A DNA stretch of 5,151 nucleotides from Desulfobacteraceae bacterium (lineage in GTDB: Bacteria; Desulfobacterota; Desulfobacteria; Desulfobacterales; Desulfosalsimonadaceae). The position numbers and the translations under genes were made by a program. Below, piece after piece: positions 1-5,027 of the stretch. The stretch's first letter is position 1. Each line of letters opens with the position of its first letter. The notes beneath the pieces are model-generated. The model was not told where the DNA came from and made no database searches. It worked only from the letters and a program-made list of their open reading frames with translations. The stretch is taken from contig JAGGYV010000270.1 of assembly GCA_021162325.1 (NCBI GenBank), positions 1 to 5,151 on the forward strand, given 5' to 3'.

Positions 1-330
1 AAACAAACAGACGGCATGATGGCCCGGCTGAGTTTTAAATGGGTCGACGAACGGGAAGTACCGTTTCTTGATGATTCAATCACCAACCCGCTGACCGGTG
101 ATGCCAGCCCGGATGGTACGTCTGTTTTCAGCCAAACGCCCACGGAATTAAAAAAGCTGGATGATTTTATCACTGTCAACTGCCTGGTCCGGTATCCGGT
201 CTGGAAAAATGGATTCGACGGGTTCCTCACACTTGGCGTTGAAAATATATTTGATACGAATTATGAAGAAGAATATGATTTTCCGGCGCCGGGCAGGTGT
301 TTTAGCATAGGTGCGGAAGTCGCGTTTTAA
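1..330 (+). CDS. TonB-dependent outer-membrane receptor, C-terminal fragment
   Basis: This is the last 109 codons of a gene that begins before the window; the frame is open from base 1, so the ATG at 16 is an internal methionine. The protein would be the substrate-specific outer-membrane barrel that takes up a chelated metal or cofactor using TonB energy. The end is characteristic of the family: a run reading LGVENIFDTNYEEEYDFPAP, then GR, then alternating residues finishing with a C-terminal phenylalanine, the usual outer-membrane insertion signal. The plug domain and most strands are not visible, so the substrate is unknown. Its position upstream of fmdE and the ABC importer genes, on the same strand, suggests a shared uptake function, but 174 nt and a repeat element separate it from fmdE. 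A porin-like barrel is the alternative; the NxFD...PGR pattern argues for TonB-dependent. Confidence 0.85.
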   Translation, partial: KQTDGMMARLSFKWVDEREVPFLDDSITNPLTGDASPDGTSVFSQTPTELKKLDDFITVNCLVRYPVWKNGFDGFLTLGVENIFDTNYEEEYDFPAPGRCFSIGAEVAF

Positions 331-367
331 TTGATGGCTAAACGGATAATTATCAATTATATTTTTT
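328..367 (+). terminator. Weak terminator-like hairpin after the receptor gene
   Basis: An 8-bp inverted repeat, TAATTGAT at 328-335 and ATCAATTA at 352-359, is followed by six T at 362-367. The left arm overlaps the TAA stop of the receptor gene. The stem is almost all A/T and the loop is 16 nt, so folding would be weak. It fits the position of a Rho-independent terminator but the call is tentative. Confidence 0.3.
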
Positions 368-455
368 CTGCCATTGCGAAGGAGGCACGACTGAAGCAAT
401 CTCATGAAACAGGGGATTACTTCGTCGCTCGTTCCTCACTCCTCGTAATGACAAT
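367..455 (+). repeat. MITE-like repeat, copy 1
   Basis: This non-coding element has imperfect terminal inverted repeats: it begins TGCCATTGCGAAGGA near 369 and ends CCTCGTAATGACA at 441-453. It also has internal imperfect inverted arms, GAAGCAATC near 393 and GATTACTTC near 415. A near-identical copy lies in opposite orientation at 4632-4743; from about 384 to 455 the two differ by three substitutions and one indel. It contains no credible ORF. Short elements with TGTCATT-type ends and an 'aagcaatctca' core look like the dispersed non-autonomous repeats I associate with Deltaproteobacterial genomes. No clear target duplication is visible. Confidence 0.8.
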
Positions 456-495
456 CTGGATTTAGATGTTGTCGATCAAACATTAAAATAAAGAT

Positions 496-500
496 AAGGA
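496..500 (+). promoter_or_regulatory. Ribosome binding site of the fmdE-family gene
   Basis: AAGGA lies 4 nt before the ATG at 505. The spacing is a little short but supports that start. No convincing -35/-10 pair is visible in the 50 nt between repeat copy 1 and the gene. Confidence 0.55.
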
Positions 501-504
501 CATC

Positions 505-1122
505 ATGACCGCACAGGAAATACTGAATAGCGATGAATTTAAAAAATGCCTCGATTTTCACGGGCATCTGTGTCCCGGCCTTTCCATTGGATATAAGGCA
601 GCAATTGCCGGAATGGAAAAATTAAAAGCACAACGATCCGAAGATGAAGAACTGGTGGCCATTGTGGAAACGGATGCGTGTTGTGCGGATGCCGTTCAGG
701 TAATGACCGGTTGCACATTCGGCAAAGGCAATTTTATTTATCATGATCACGGCAAAATGGTCTTTAGCTTTATCAGCCGTGAATCCGGCAAAGGCATACG
801 GGTGTCCATGCGGCCGGATGCGTTTATACCGGACGAAAAACACATGAAACTGATGCAAAAAGTAATGGCCGGTACCGCTGATAACAGCCAAAAAAAACGG
901 TTTTATGAACTTCACCGTCAGCGCAGCCTGGATGTATTGAACATGAATAACGATGAATTGTTTGAGCTGTCATCGGTACAGTTAGAAATGCCGGAACAGG
1001 CACGTATCGACAAATCAATCCCATGCGGCATTTGCGGTGAGCCCACCATGAGATCAAAAATGATCGAAACAAACAATTCACGGATCTGCCGTGACTGTCA
1101 TGGAAAGCCGGGCGCGTGTTAA
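505..1122 (+). CDS. FmdE-family metal-binding protein with C-terminal zinc ribbon
   Basis: This 205-residue cytoplasmic protein has no signal peptide. The N-terminal FmdE domain shows the family hallmarks: DFHGHLCPGLSIG at residues 17-29, with H19, H21 and C23, and TDACCADAVQVMTGCTFGKG at 56-75, with C59, C60, D62 and C70. These form the presumed metal site. A linker of about 30 residues leads to a zinc-ribbon motif of C174xxC177 and C195xxC198, and the protein ends in a further cysteine (C205). The family is named for subunit E of the molybdenum/tungsten formylmethanofuran dehydrogenase operon. Many members occur in organisms lacking that enzyme and their exact role is unproven. The length is typical of the version with the added zinc ribbon. 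The gene ends 7 nt into the binding-protein gene, so the two are probably translationally coupled. A role in sensing, storing or inserting the imported metal is inference from that coupling. Confidence 0.9.
   Translation: MTAQEILNSDEFKKCLDFHGHLCPGLSIGYKAAIAGMEKLKAQRSEDEELVAIVETDACCADAVQVMTGCTFGKGNFIYHDHGKMVFSFISRESGKGIRVSMRPDAFIPDEKHMKLMQKVMAGTADNSQKKRFYELHRQRSLDVLNMNNDELFELSSVQLEMPEQARIDKSIPCGICGEPTMRSKMIETNNSRICRDCHGKPGAC
1102..1107 (+). promoter_or_regulatory. Ribosome binding site for the GTG start of the binding protein
   Basis: GGAAAG lies 8 nt upstream of the GTG at 1116, inside the last codons of the fmdE-family gene. It supports the GTG start. The next in-frame ATG (1251) would remove the whole signal peptide. 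Confidence 0.5.
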
Positions 1123-2276
1123 AAAAAATAATAAACCGCAATTTTCAGATTTCTTTATTGTCATGCCTGATTATCTTCTTTGGTGTTGTGCAGGTTCCGG
1201 TGGTGTTTGCACAGGATATACCGGACCGGCAAAACCTAATCACAGATGCCATGGGCAACGTATTCAACATCGCAACACCGGTGGATCATGTCATCTGTTC
1301 CGGCCCCGGTTGTCTCCGGCTGATTACCTATCTGGAAGCGGAAGACAAAGTGATTGCGGTTGATGACATGGAAAAACGCGAAACTGTAATAGACCCCCGC
1401 CCCTATGCGCTCACCAATCCAGCCTACAAAGCCCTGCCCCTGTTTGGTGAATTTCGGGGCAATGACAACCTGGAACTGATTGCCGCACTGGAACCGCAGC
1501 CGATGGTAATTTTTAAAACATTTACCACCATGGGCACGAATCCGGCGGAACTGCAGCAAAAAACAGGCATCCCGGTCATTGCTCTGGCCTACGGGGATCT
1601 TGCAAATTTTCAAAAGGATTTATATCAGTCCCTTCGGGTCATGGGAGCAGTGCTGGGAAAATCCGACCGGGCCGAAGCGGTCATCAATTTCTTTGACACA
1701 ACGATTGCGGATTTGAAAAACCGCACAACATCTGTTTGCCAAGCACAGAAGACAAGCTGCTATGTGGGCGGCATTGCGTTTAAAGGCCCGCATGGGTTCC
1801 AGTCCACGGAACCGACGTATCCGCCATTTATGTTTATCCAGGCCAACAATGTCGCGTACCAACCGAACAAAACTTACGGCGCGCTTTCCCATGCCACCAT
1901 TGCCAAAGAAAAAATCATCGCCTGGGACCCGGAAATCCTTTTCCTGGACCTTTCCAGTATCGCGTCCGCACCTGACTTCAACGCACTGATTGAACTTAAA
2001 AAAGAACCGGCCTATGATTGTTTGCAGGCGGTTCGTTCAGGCAAGGTCTATGGTATGATGCCATACAACTGGTATGCCCAGAATTTTGGCGCCACCCTGG
2101 CAAACGCCTATTATGCGGGGAAAATCCTGTATCCTGACCGGTTTTCAGACATCAGCGTGGAAAAAAAAGCAGACGAGATTTTTACATTCCTGGTGGGCGC
2201 GCCGGTGTTTGAAAAAATTAACAGGGCATTTGACGGGCTTGTGTTTGACGGACTATTTGACAAGACATTGGAGTAG
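1116..2276 (+). CDS. Periplasmic substrate-binding protein of a FecCD/BtuCD-type ABC importer
   Basis: This 386-residue protein begins with GTG and overlaps the preceding stop by 7 nt. It has a classic Sec signal: basic LKKIINR at residues 2-8, a hydrophobic core to about residue 31, and a likely signal-peptidase I site after VFA at residue 32 (before QD). The mature part fits the two-lobed helical-backbone binding proteins of the BtuF/FepB/TroA type. It opens with ITDAMGNVFNIATPVDHVI, a typical first strand, and continues with SGPGCLRLITYL, a 'VIAVDD' strand and a second lobe. A stretch reading GGIAFKGPHGFQSTEPTYPP resembles the subgroup common in anaerobes and archaea that includes putative haem, iron-chelate and molybdate binders. 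In the periplasm it would deliver the ligand to the permease encoded downstream. Mature C-lobe cysteines at VCQAQKTSCYVGG could form a disulfide. The substrate cannot be assigned; molybdate/tungstate is suggested only by the fmdE neighbour. Confidence 0.88.
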   Translation: MLKKIINRNFQISLLSCLIIFFGVVQVPVVFAQDIPDRQNLITDAMGNVFNIATPVDHVICSGPGCLRLITYLEAEDKVIAVDDMEKRETVIDPRPYALTNPAYKALPLFGEFRGNDNLELIAALEPQPMVIFKTFTTMGTNPAELQQKTGIPVIALAYGDLANFQKDLYQSLRVMGAVLGKSDRAEAVINFFDTTIADLKNRTTSVCQAQKTSCYVGGIAFKGPHGFQSTEPTYPPFMFIQANNVAYQPNKTYGALSHATIAKEKIIAWDPEILFLDLSSIASAPDFNALIELKKEPAYDCLQAVRSGKVYGMMPYNWYAQNFGATLANAYYAGKILYPDRFSDISVEKKADEIFTFLVGAPVFEKINRAFDGLVFDGLFDKTLE

Positions 2277-2306
2277 ACAGTATTCGTATGGAACATCATA
2301 AAATTT

Positions 2307-2337
2307 AATGTCGGCAAGGCAAAGCATTTTTTTTTTT
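2307..2337 (+). terminator. T11 tract with weak stem, possible terminator
   Basis: Eleven consecutive T at 2327-2337 lie about 50 nt after the binding-protein stop. The only pairing just before it is a poor stem, AATG(T) at 2307-2311 with (G)CATT at 2324-2328. The T run is as expected for an intrinsic terminator but the stem is weak, so full termination is doubtful. If active, it would lower permease and ATPase expression relative to the binding protein. Confidence 0.25.
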
Positions 2338-2380
2338 GATATTGGATGATAACTTCCATAAAACGTAATATTTTTGGAAG

Positions 2381-2464
2381 CCCTGAAGGGGTATGGCATA
2401 ACAGCCCGGGGCAACGCCCCGGGAAAACATCAAAATCAGGTTCAGCCCTGAAAGGGCGTAACAT
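2381..2464 (+). repeat. Three-hairpin palindromic element, arm A
   Basis: This 84-nt composite has three small palindromes. H1 (CCCTGAAGGG, 2381-2390) is followed by H2, an 8-bp stem CCCGGGGC/GCCCCGGG with an AAC loop (2405-2423). H3 is a 5-bp stem GCCCT/AGGGC with a GAA loop (2445-2457), inside the block TTCAGCCCTGAAAGGGCGT (2441-2459). The same order occurs in reverse at 2502-2585. It resembles REP/BIME-type dispersed palindromic repeats; the 'cagccctgaaagggcg' style is one I recognise from several environmental bacterial phyla. Confidence 0.8.
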
Positions 2465-2501
2465 AAAATTAATGAAATAGATAATCGGGGTCAGCAAAAT
2501 C

Positions 2502-2585
2502 ATGTCACGCCCTTTCAGGGCTGAAATTAATATTACCAAAATCCCAGGGTGTTACCCTGGGCTGGTATGTGTGGCCCTTACAGGG
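2502..2585 (-). repeat. Three-hairpin palindromic element, arm B (mirror copy)
   Basis: This is the reverse-complement copy of arm A, with the same length and no indels. Read on the minus strand, H1 is at 2585-2575, H2 at 2561-2543 (CCCAGGGT, AAC loop, ACCCTGGG) and H3 at 2521-2509. The 24-nt ends around H3 (2441-2464 and 2502-2525) are complementary with one mismatch, and the spacer between the arms is 37 nt (2465-2501). The H2 stems differ at two base pairs, and both changes are compensated. The pair could form one large cruciform or RNA stem, or six small hairpins. Confidence 0.8.
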
Positions 2586-2655
2586 TAAAACTCTTTTCAG
2601 AATATTGTATTTTGTTAAAAAAATTTTTGAATCCAACTAAATAAAATAAATAACT

Positions 2656-3735
2656 ATGCATTTATCACACACTGAAATACCCAAAGAGTATAAATCACAC
2701 GTCAGCCGCAAGATATTTTTTATTATTGGCGGACTGATCGCACTATGCCTTGTTTTTCTGTTTTCCATTTCCGTGGGGGCCGTGCGGATCCCGGTGACGG
2801 AACTGCTTGCCGCCTTGTCCTCCCCCCTGTCCGGACGGGCATTGGACGCAAAGTGGCACATTATCATCTGGAACATCCGGATGCCCCAAGCCCTGACCGC
2901 CGTGGTGGGCGGTGCGGGCCTTGCCGTTGCCGGGGTCATGATGCAGTCGATTTTAAGAAACCCGCTGGGATCTCCGTTTACCCTGGGCATCTCTCACGCC
3001 GCTGCATTTGGCGCCGCCTTGTCGGTTATGATATTTTCGGGAAATACAACCGGTAACGGAATAGATCCGACCGGAATCGTCAGCCCGTATACCACCGCTC
3101 TTATGGCGTTTATTGCCAGCCTGATAGCCACAGGCATCATCATTGCCATTTCAAGAATCCGGCAGGCCTCTCCGGAAGTCATGGTACTGACCGGGGTAGC
3201 ATTAGGCTCCCTTTTTACCGCCGGTACCATGTTCCTGCAATATTTTGCCGATGACGTGCAACTCGCAGCCATGGTCTTCTGGACTTTCGGAGATGTGGGC
3301 CGGGCCAACTGGAACGAACTCAGCCTGATGTTTGTGGTGTTAATCGGGCTGATCGTCTACGGATTTTGGAACCGCTGGAATTATAACGCCATTGATGCCG
3401 GGGATGATACGGCCAAAGGCCTGGGGGTCCACGTGTCACATGTCCGGCTCTGGGGAATGCTGGCCGCCTCGTTCATGACGGCTGTTATCGTGGCTTTTTT
3501 AGGGGTCATCGGCTTTGTCGGACTGGTCTGCCCGCACATGGTCCGCCGCCTGATCGGGGATGATTACCGGTTTCTGCTCCCCGGCACATGTATCGCCGGC
3601 GGACTGCTCCTTCTGACAGCGGACACCGCGGCCCGATTGATTCTGGCCCCACATATCCTGCCGGTGTCCATCCTGACCGCATTTCTGGGGGCCCCGGTAT
3701 TCATCTATCTGATCATCAGGGGGACGGGCCGATGA
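2656..3735 (+). CDS. FecCD/BtuC-family permease of the metal-chelate ABC importer
   Basis: This 359-residue inner-membrane protein is of the size expected for a BtuC/FecCD permease with about ten helices. The N terminus is cytoplasmic and polar to about residue 19; the first helix covers about 20-41 (IFFIIGGLIALCLVFLFSIS). Family signatures are clear: NIRMPQ at 73-78, a glycine-rich helix, QSILRNPLGSPFTLGIS at 97-113, GVIGFVGLVCPHMVRR at about 283-298 (the loop that docks on the ATPase), and PVSILTAFLGAPVF at 336-349. It would form the homodimeric channel through which the ligand passes from the binding protein. The ATG at 2656 is the only sensible start, as no in-frame GTG or TTG follows before the first helix, but there is no recognisable Shine-Dalgarno in the AT-rich stretch before it. 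The stop overlaps the ATPase start by 4 nt (ATGA). Confidence 0.92.
   Translation: MHLSHTEIPKEYKSHVSRKIFFIIGGLIALCLVFLFSISVGAVRIPVTELLAALSSPLSGRALDAKWHIIIWNIRMPQALTAVVGGAGLAVAGVMMQSILRNPLGSPFTLGISHAAAFGAALSVMIFSGNTTGNGIDPTGIVSPYTTALMAFIASLIATGIIIAISRIRQASPEVMVLTGVALGSLFTAGTMFLQYFADDVQLAAMVFWTFGDVGRANWNELSLMFVVLIGLIVYGFWNRWNYNAIDAGDDTAKGLGVHVSHVRLWGMLAASFMTAVIVAFLGVIGFVGLVCPHMVRRLIGDDYRFLLPGTCIAGGLLLLTADTAARLILAPHILPVSILTAFLGAPVFIYLIIRGTGR
3718..3723 (+). promoter_or_regulatory. Ribosome binding site of the ATPase gene
   Basis: AGGGGG in the last permease codons lies 8 nt before the ATG at 3732. It fixes the ATPase start there rather than at the upstream in-frame start at 3588, which is buried in the permease gene. 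Confidence 0.7.
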
Positions 3736-4487
3736 TGCTAAATGTTAATGGGGTATCGTTTCAATACAAAAGTACGCCGGTGCTGGAAAACATCCAGTTT
3801 AACGTGTCCTGCCACGAGGTGGTGGCTATACTGGGGCCCAACGGGGTCGGTAAAACCACTTTGCTCAAATGCATGAACGCCATTTTAAAGCCCCAAAGTG
3901 GAACCATTGCCATTGACGGTGAGAACATTCTCAGCCTGGGCCCTCTGGAAATTGCCCGACGGCTGGGATACGTGGCCCAGAAAAGCGAATCTTCCAGGAC
4001 CACTGTTTTTGACGCGATTCTCCTTGGTCGGCGGCCCCACATTGTCTGGCGAATATCGGACCATGATTTGCTGATCACCCAGGCGGCCATTCATCGTCTG
4101 AATCTCGACCATCTGTCATTGCGTTTTATTAATGAACTCAGCGGCGGAGAACTCCAGAAAGTCAGCATTGCCCGCGCCCTGGTACAGGAGCCCAAAGTCC
4201 TGCTCTTAGATGAGCCCACCAGCAGCCTGGACCTAAAAAACCAGATCGAAATCCTCCAGATCGTCCGTGAAGTGGCTGCCACGCATGATGTGTCGGCAGT
4301 GATGACCATGCACAATCTGAACATGGCCTTGCGATATTCGGATAAATTTATTTTTTTAAAAGGCGGGGCCGTGTTTGCTGCGGGCGGACCGGACGTCATT
4401 ACTCCGGAAACCATACAGGCCGTGTATGATGTACCTGTGGAAATCAAAAATTTCCAGGGCGCGCCGGTGGTCATTCCCATAGCGTAA
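3732..4487 (+). CDS. ABC importer ATPase, FecE/BtuD type
   Basis: This 251-residue cytoplasmic nucleotide-binding protein powers the importer. All motifs are intact: Walker A GPNGVGKTT at residues 35-43, Q-loop Q83 (YVAQKSE), signature LSGGELQK at 136-143, Walker B VLLLDEP at 156-162 with catalytic E161, D-loop SSLD at 164-167, and H-loop H194 (TMHNLN). The length matches the iron-chelate/cobalamin ATPase family. Translation from 3732 (ATG in ATGA, overlapping the permease stop) gives an N terminus MMLNVNGVSFQY, which aligns with the usual first strand. The second ATG at 3735 is equally compatible. The open frame extends back to 3588 but that part encodes low-complexity Pro/Gly/Arg residues antiparallel to nothing known and overlaps the permease. 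It ends the operon; no strong terminator follows directly. Confidence 0.93.
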   Translation: MMLNVNGVSFQYKSTPVLENIQFNVSCHEVVAILGPNGVGKTTLLKCMNAILKPQSGTIAIDGENILSLGPLEIARRLGYVAQKSESSRTTVFDAILLGRRPHIVWRISDHDLLITQAAIHRLNLDHLSLRFINELSGGELQKVSIARALVQEPKVLLLDEPTSSLDLKNQIEILQIVREVAATHDVSAVMTMHNLNMALRYSDKFIFLKGGAVFAAGGPDVITPETIQAVYDVPVEIKNFQGAPVVIPIA

Positions 4488-4498
4488 ACCGGAAAAAT

Positions 4499-4526
4499 GA
4501 ATATTGAATATTGAATATTGAATATT
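4499..4526 (+). repeat. Tandem heptamer, four perfect GAATATT units
   Basis: Four exact copies of GAATATT run from 4499 to 4526, 12 nt after the ATPase stop, followed by a degenerate GAAAATC. Each unit contains the palindrome AATATT. Such a simple tandem array can gain or lose units by slippage. It is non-coding in the ATPase 3' flank. Confidence 0.9.
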
Positions 4527-4631
4527 GAAAATCCAAACATATTGACATCAGGCACGCATTGCCCTAAATTTGGATTATTACAAATGAAATCAGGCGATTA
4601 ATTAGTCTCTGAACGAAAACGCTGGAATTAA

Positions 4632-4743
4632 ATTGTCATTACGAGAAGTGAGGAACGAACGACGAAGTAATCCCCTGTATTCATGAGATTGCTTCGGTCG
4701 TGCCGTCCCCTGCCACGCCAAAGGCGTGGTTCGCAATGACAGA
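4632..4743 (-). repeat. MITE-like repeat, copy 2, inverted relative to copy 1
   Basis: The reverse complement of this segment matches 367-455 along its length. Over the shared core there are only three substitutions and one indel. It differs by an extra block of about 22 nt near its right end that holds a perfect 7-bp hairpin, CCACGCC/GGCGTGG with a 3-nt loop, at 4713-4729. Ends are TTGTCATTACGAG on the left and CGCAATGACA on the right. It carries no ORF. With copy 1 it brackets the fmdE-ABC genes. Confidence 0.8.
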
Positions 4744-4769
4744 AAGTTCATTATTAAGGGACTTTCTGT
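4739..4769 (+). other. Stem-loop upstream of the antitoxin remnant
   Basis: ACAGAAAGT at 4739-4747 pairs perfectly with ACTTTCTGT at 4761-4769. One G-U and one C-G pair extend the stem to 11 bp, around a 9-nt AT-rich loop. It begins in the last bases of repeat copy 2 and ends 14 nt before the antitoxin ribosome binding site. There is no T run after it, so it is not an obvious terminator. It could be a leader hairpin, an operator-like inverted repeat, or a relic of the element. Confidence 0.5.
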
Positions 4770-4782
4770 TCAGCCAATATTT

Positions 4783-4788
4783 AGGGGG
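4783..4788 (+). promoter_or_regulatory. Ribosome binding site of the antitoxin remnant
   Basis: AGGGGG lies 5 nt upstream of the ATG at 4794. It is a strong Shine-Dalgarno, so the short ORF has a real translation start. Confidence 0.7.
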
Positions 4789-4793
4789 CAAGA

Positions 4794-5006
4794 ATGAGTA
4801 AAATTAAACTCGATAGAGACGAACAAGAAATTCTTGAATCCTTTGAGCGAGGAGAGTGGAAGTCAGTTCAAAATGTTAAATCAGAAATAAAAAAACACCA
4901 GGATTATGCACGCAGAACCTTGAAAAAGGATAAAAGAGTTAATATCAGACTATCTTCTAAAGTTCTGGAGGAAATCCAGGCGATTGCAGTCGAAAATGGG
5001 CTTTAG
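4794..5006 (+). pseudogene. CopG-type (ribbon-helix-helix) antitoxin, C-terminally truncated
   Basis: The 70-residue product begins with the motif usual in CopG-type type II antitoxins: LDRDEQEILESFERGEWKSV at residues 6-25. A charged helical middle follows, then the DNA-binding strand KKDKRVNIRLSS and first helix (SKVLEEIQAIAVENG). It stops at GL, where full-length relatives, as I recall them, continue with a sequence like PYQTLI and a second helix of about 20-25 residues. The second helix completes the ribbon-helix-helix fold and dimer, so DNA binding is probably lost. The stop (5004-5006) is 22 nt before a MITE-like element, and none of the three frames after it resumes the missing part. 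No toxin gene is visible on either side; upstream is repeat copy 2. The toxin-binding N terminus is intact, so a residual anti-toxin role is possible. The family assignment is from memory of the motif. Confidence 0.7.
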
Positions 5007-5027
5007 TCATCGTTTCGGCCAGCACAA

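Larger units (their letters stand above)
2277..2655. other. Non-coding gap splitting the importer operon
   Basis: These 379 nt lie between the binding protein and the permease, whereas the neighbouring gene junctions overlap. I see no credible gene on either strand; the minus-strand ORF across it runs through palindromes. It holds a T11 tract (2327-2337), a mirrored pair of three-hairpin elements (2381-2585) and an AT-rich leader (about 2586-2655). No convincing promoter for the permease could be picked in the AT-rich part. Confidence 0.75.
4488..4793. other. Intergenic region with repeats
   Basis: About 306 nt separate the ATPase from the antitoxin remnant. In order it contains four GAATATT tandem units (4499-4526), an AT-rich stretch with no gene (4527-4631), MITE-like repeat copy 2 (4632-4743), a stem-loop (4739-4769) and the antitoxin ribosome binding site (4783-4788). 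No tRNA or coding sequence is seen. The minus-strand ORF that crosses 4500 is a shadow of the ATPase gene. Confidence 0.7.

Noticed and set aside
345..363. Fur-box-like AT-rich stretch GATAATTATCAATTATATT
   Set aside because: By my count it matches only about 12 of 19 positions of the classical Fur box, it overlaps the terminator-like hairpin after the receptor gene, and a repeat separates it from fmdE.
461..489. Possible promoter TTTAGA-17 nt-TAAAAT before fmdE
   Set aside because: The -35 is poor and the predicted start would fall on the ribosome binding site, leaving almost no leader.
1155..1166. Lipobox-like LLSC in the binding-protein signal peptide
   Set aside because: The cysteine (residue 17) sits in the middle of the hydrophobic core, with the hydrophobic run continuing to residue 31, so a signal-peptidase I site after VFA is more likely than lipidation.
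2111..2539. Minus-strand ORF across the end of the binding protein and the repeats
   Set aside because: It runs through palindromic repeats and the antisense of a clear gene; the translated sequence looks like no known protein.
2381..2585. CRISPR array
   Set aside because: There are only two mirrored composite units, in inverted and not direct orientation, with no regular spacers and no cas genes.
3588..3731. N-terminal extension of the ATPase from an upstream start
   Set aside because: It overlaps the permease gene in another frame. The family N terminus begins at 3732, which has a good ribosome binding site and ATGA coupling.
4530..4576. Inverted repeat AATCCAAA/TTTGGATT as a terminator of the ABC operon
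   Set aside because: The 8-bp stem encloses a 31-nt loop and is not followed by a T run.
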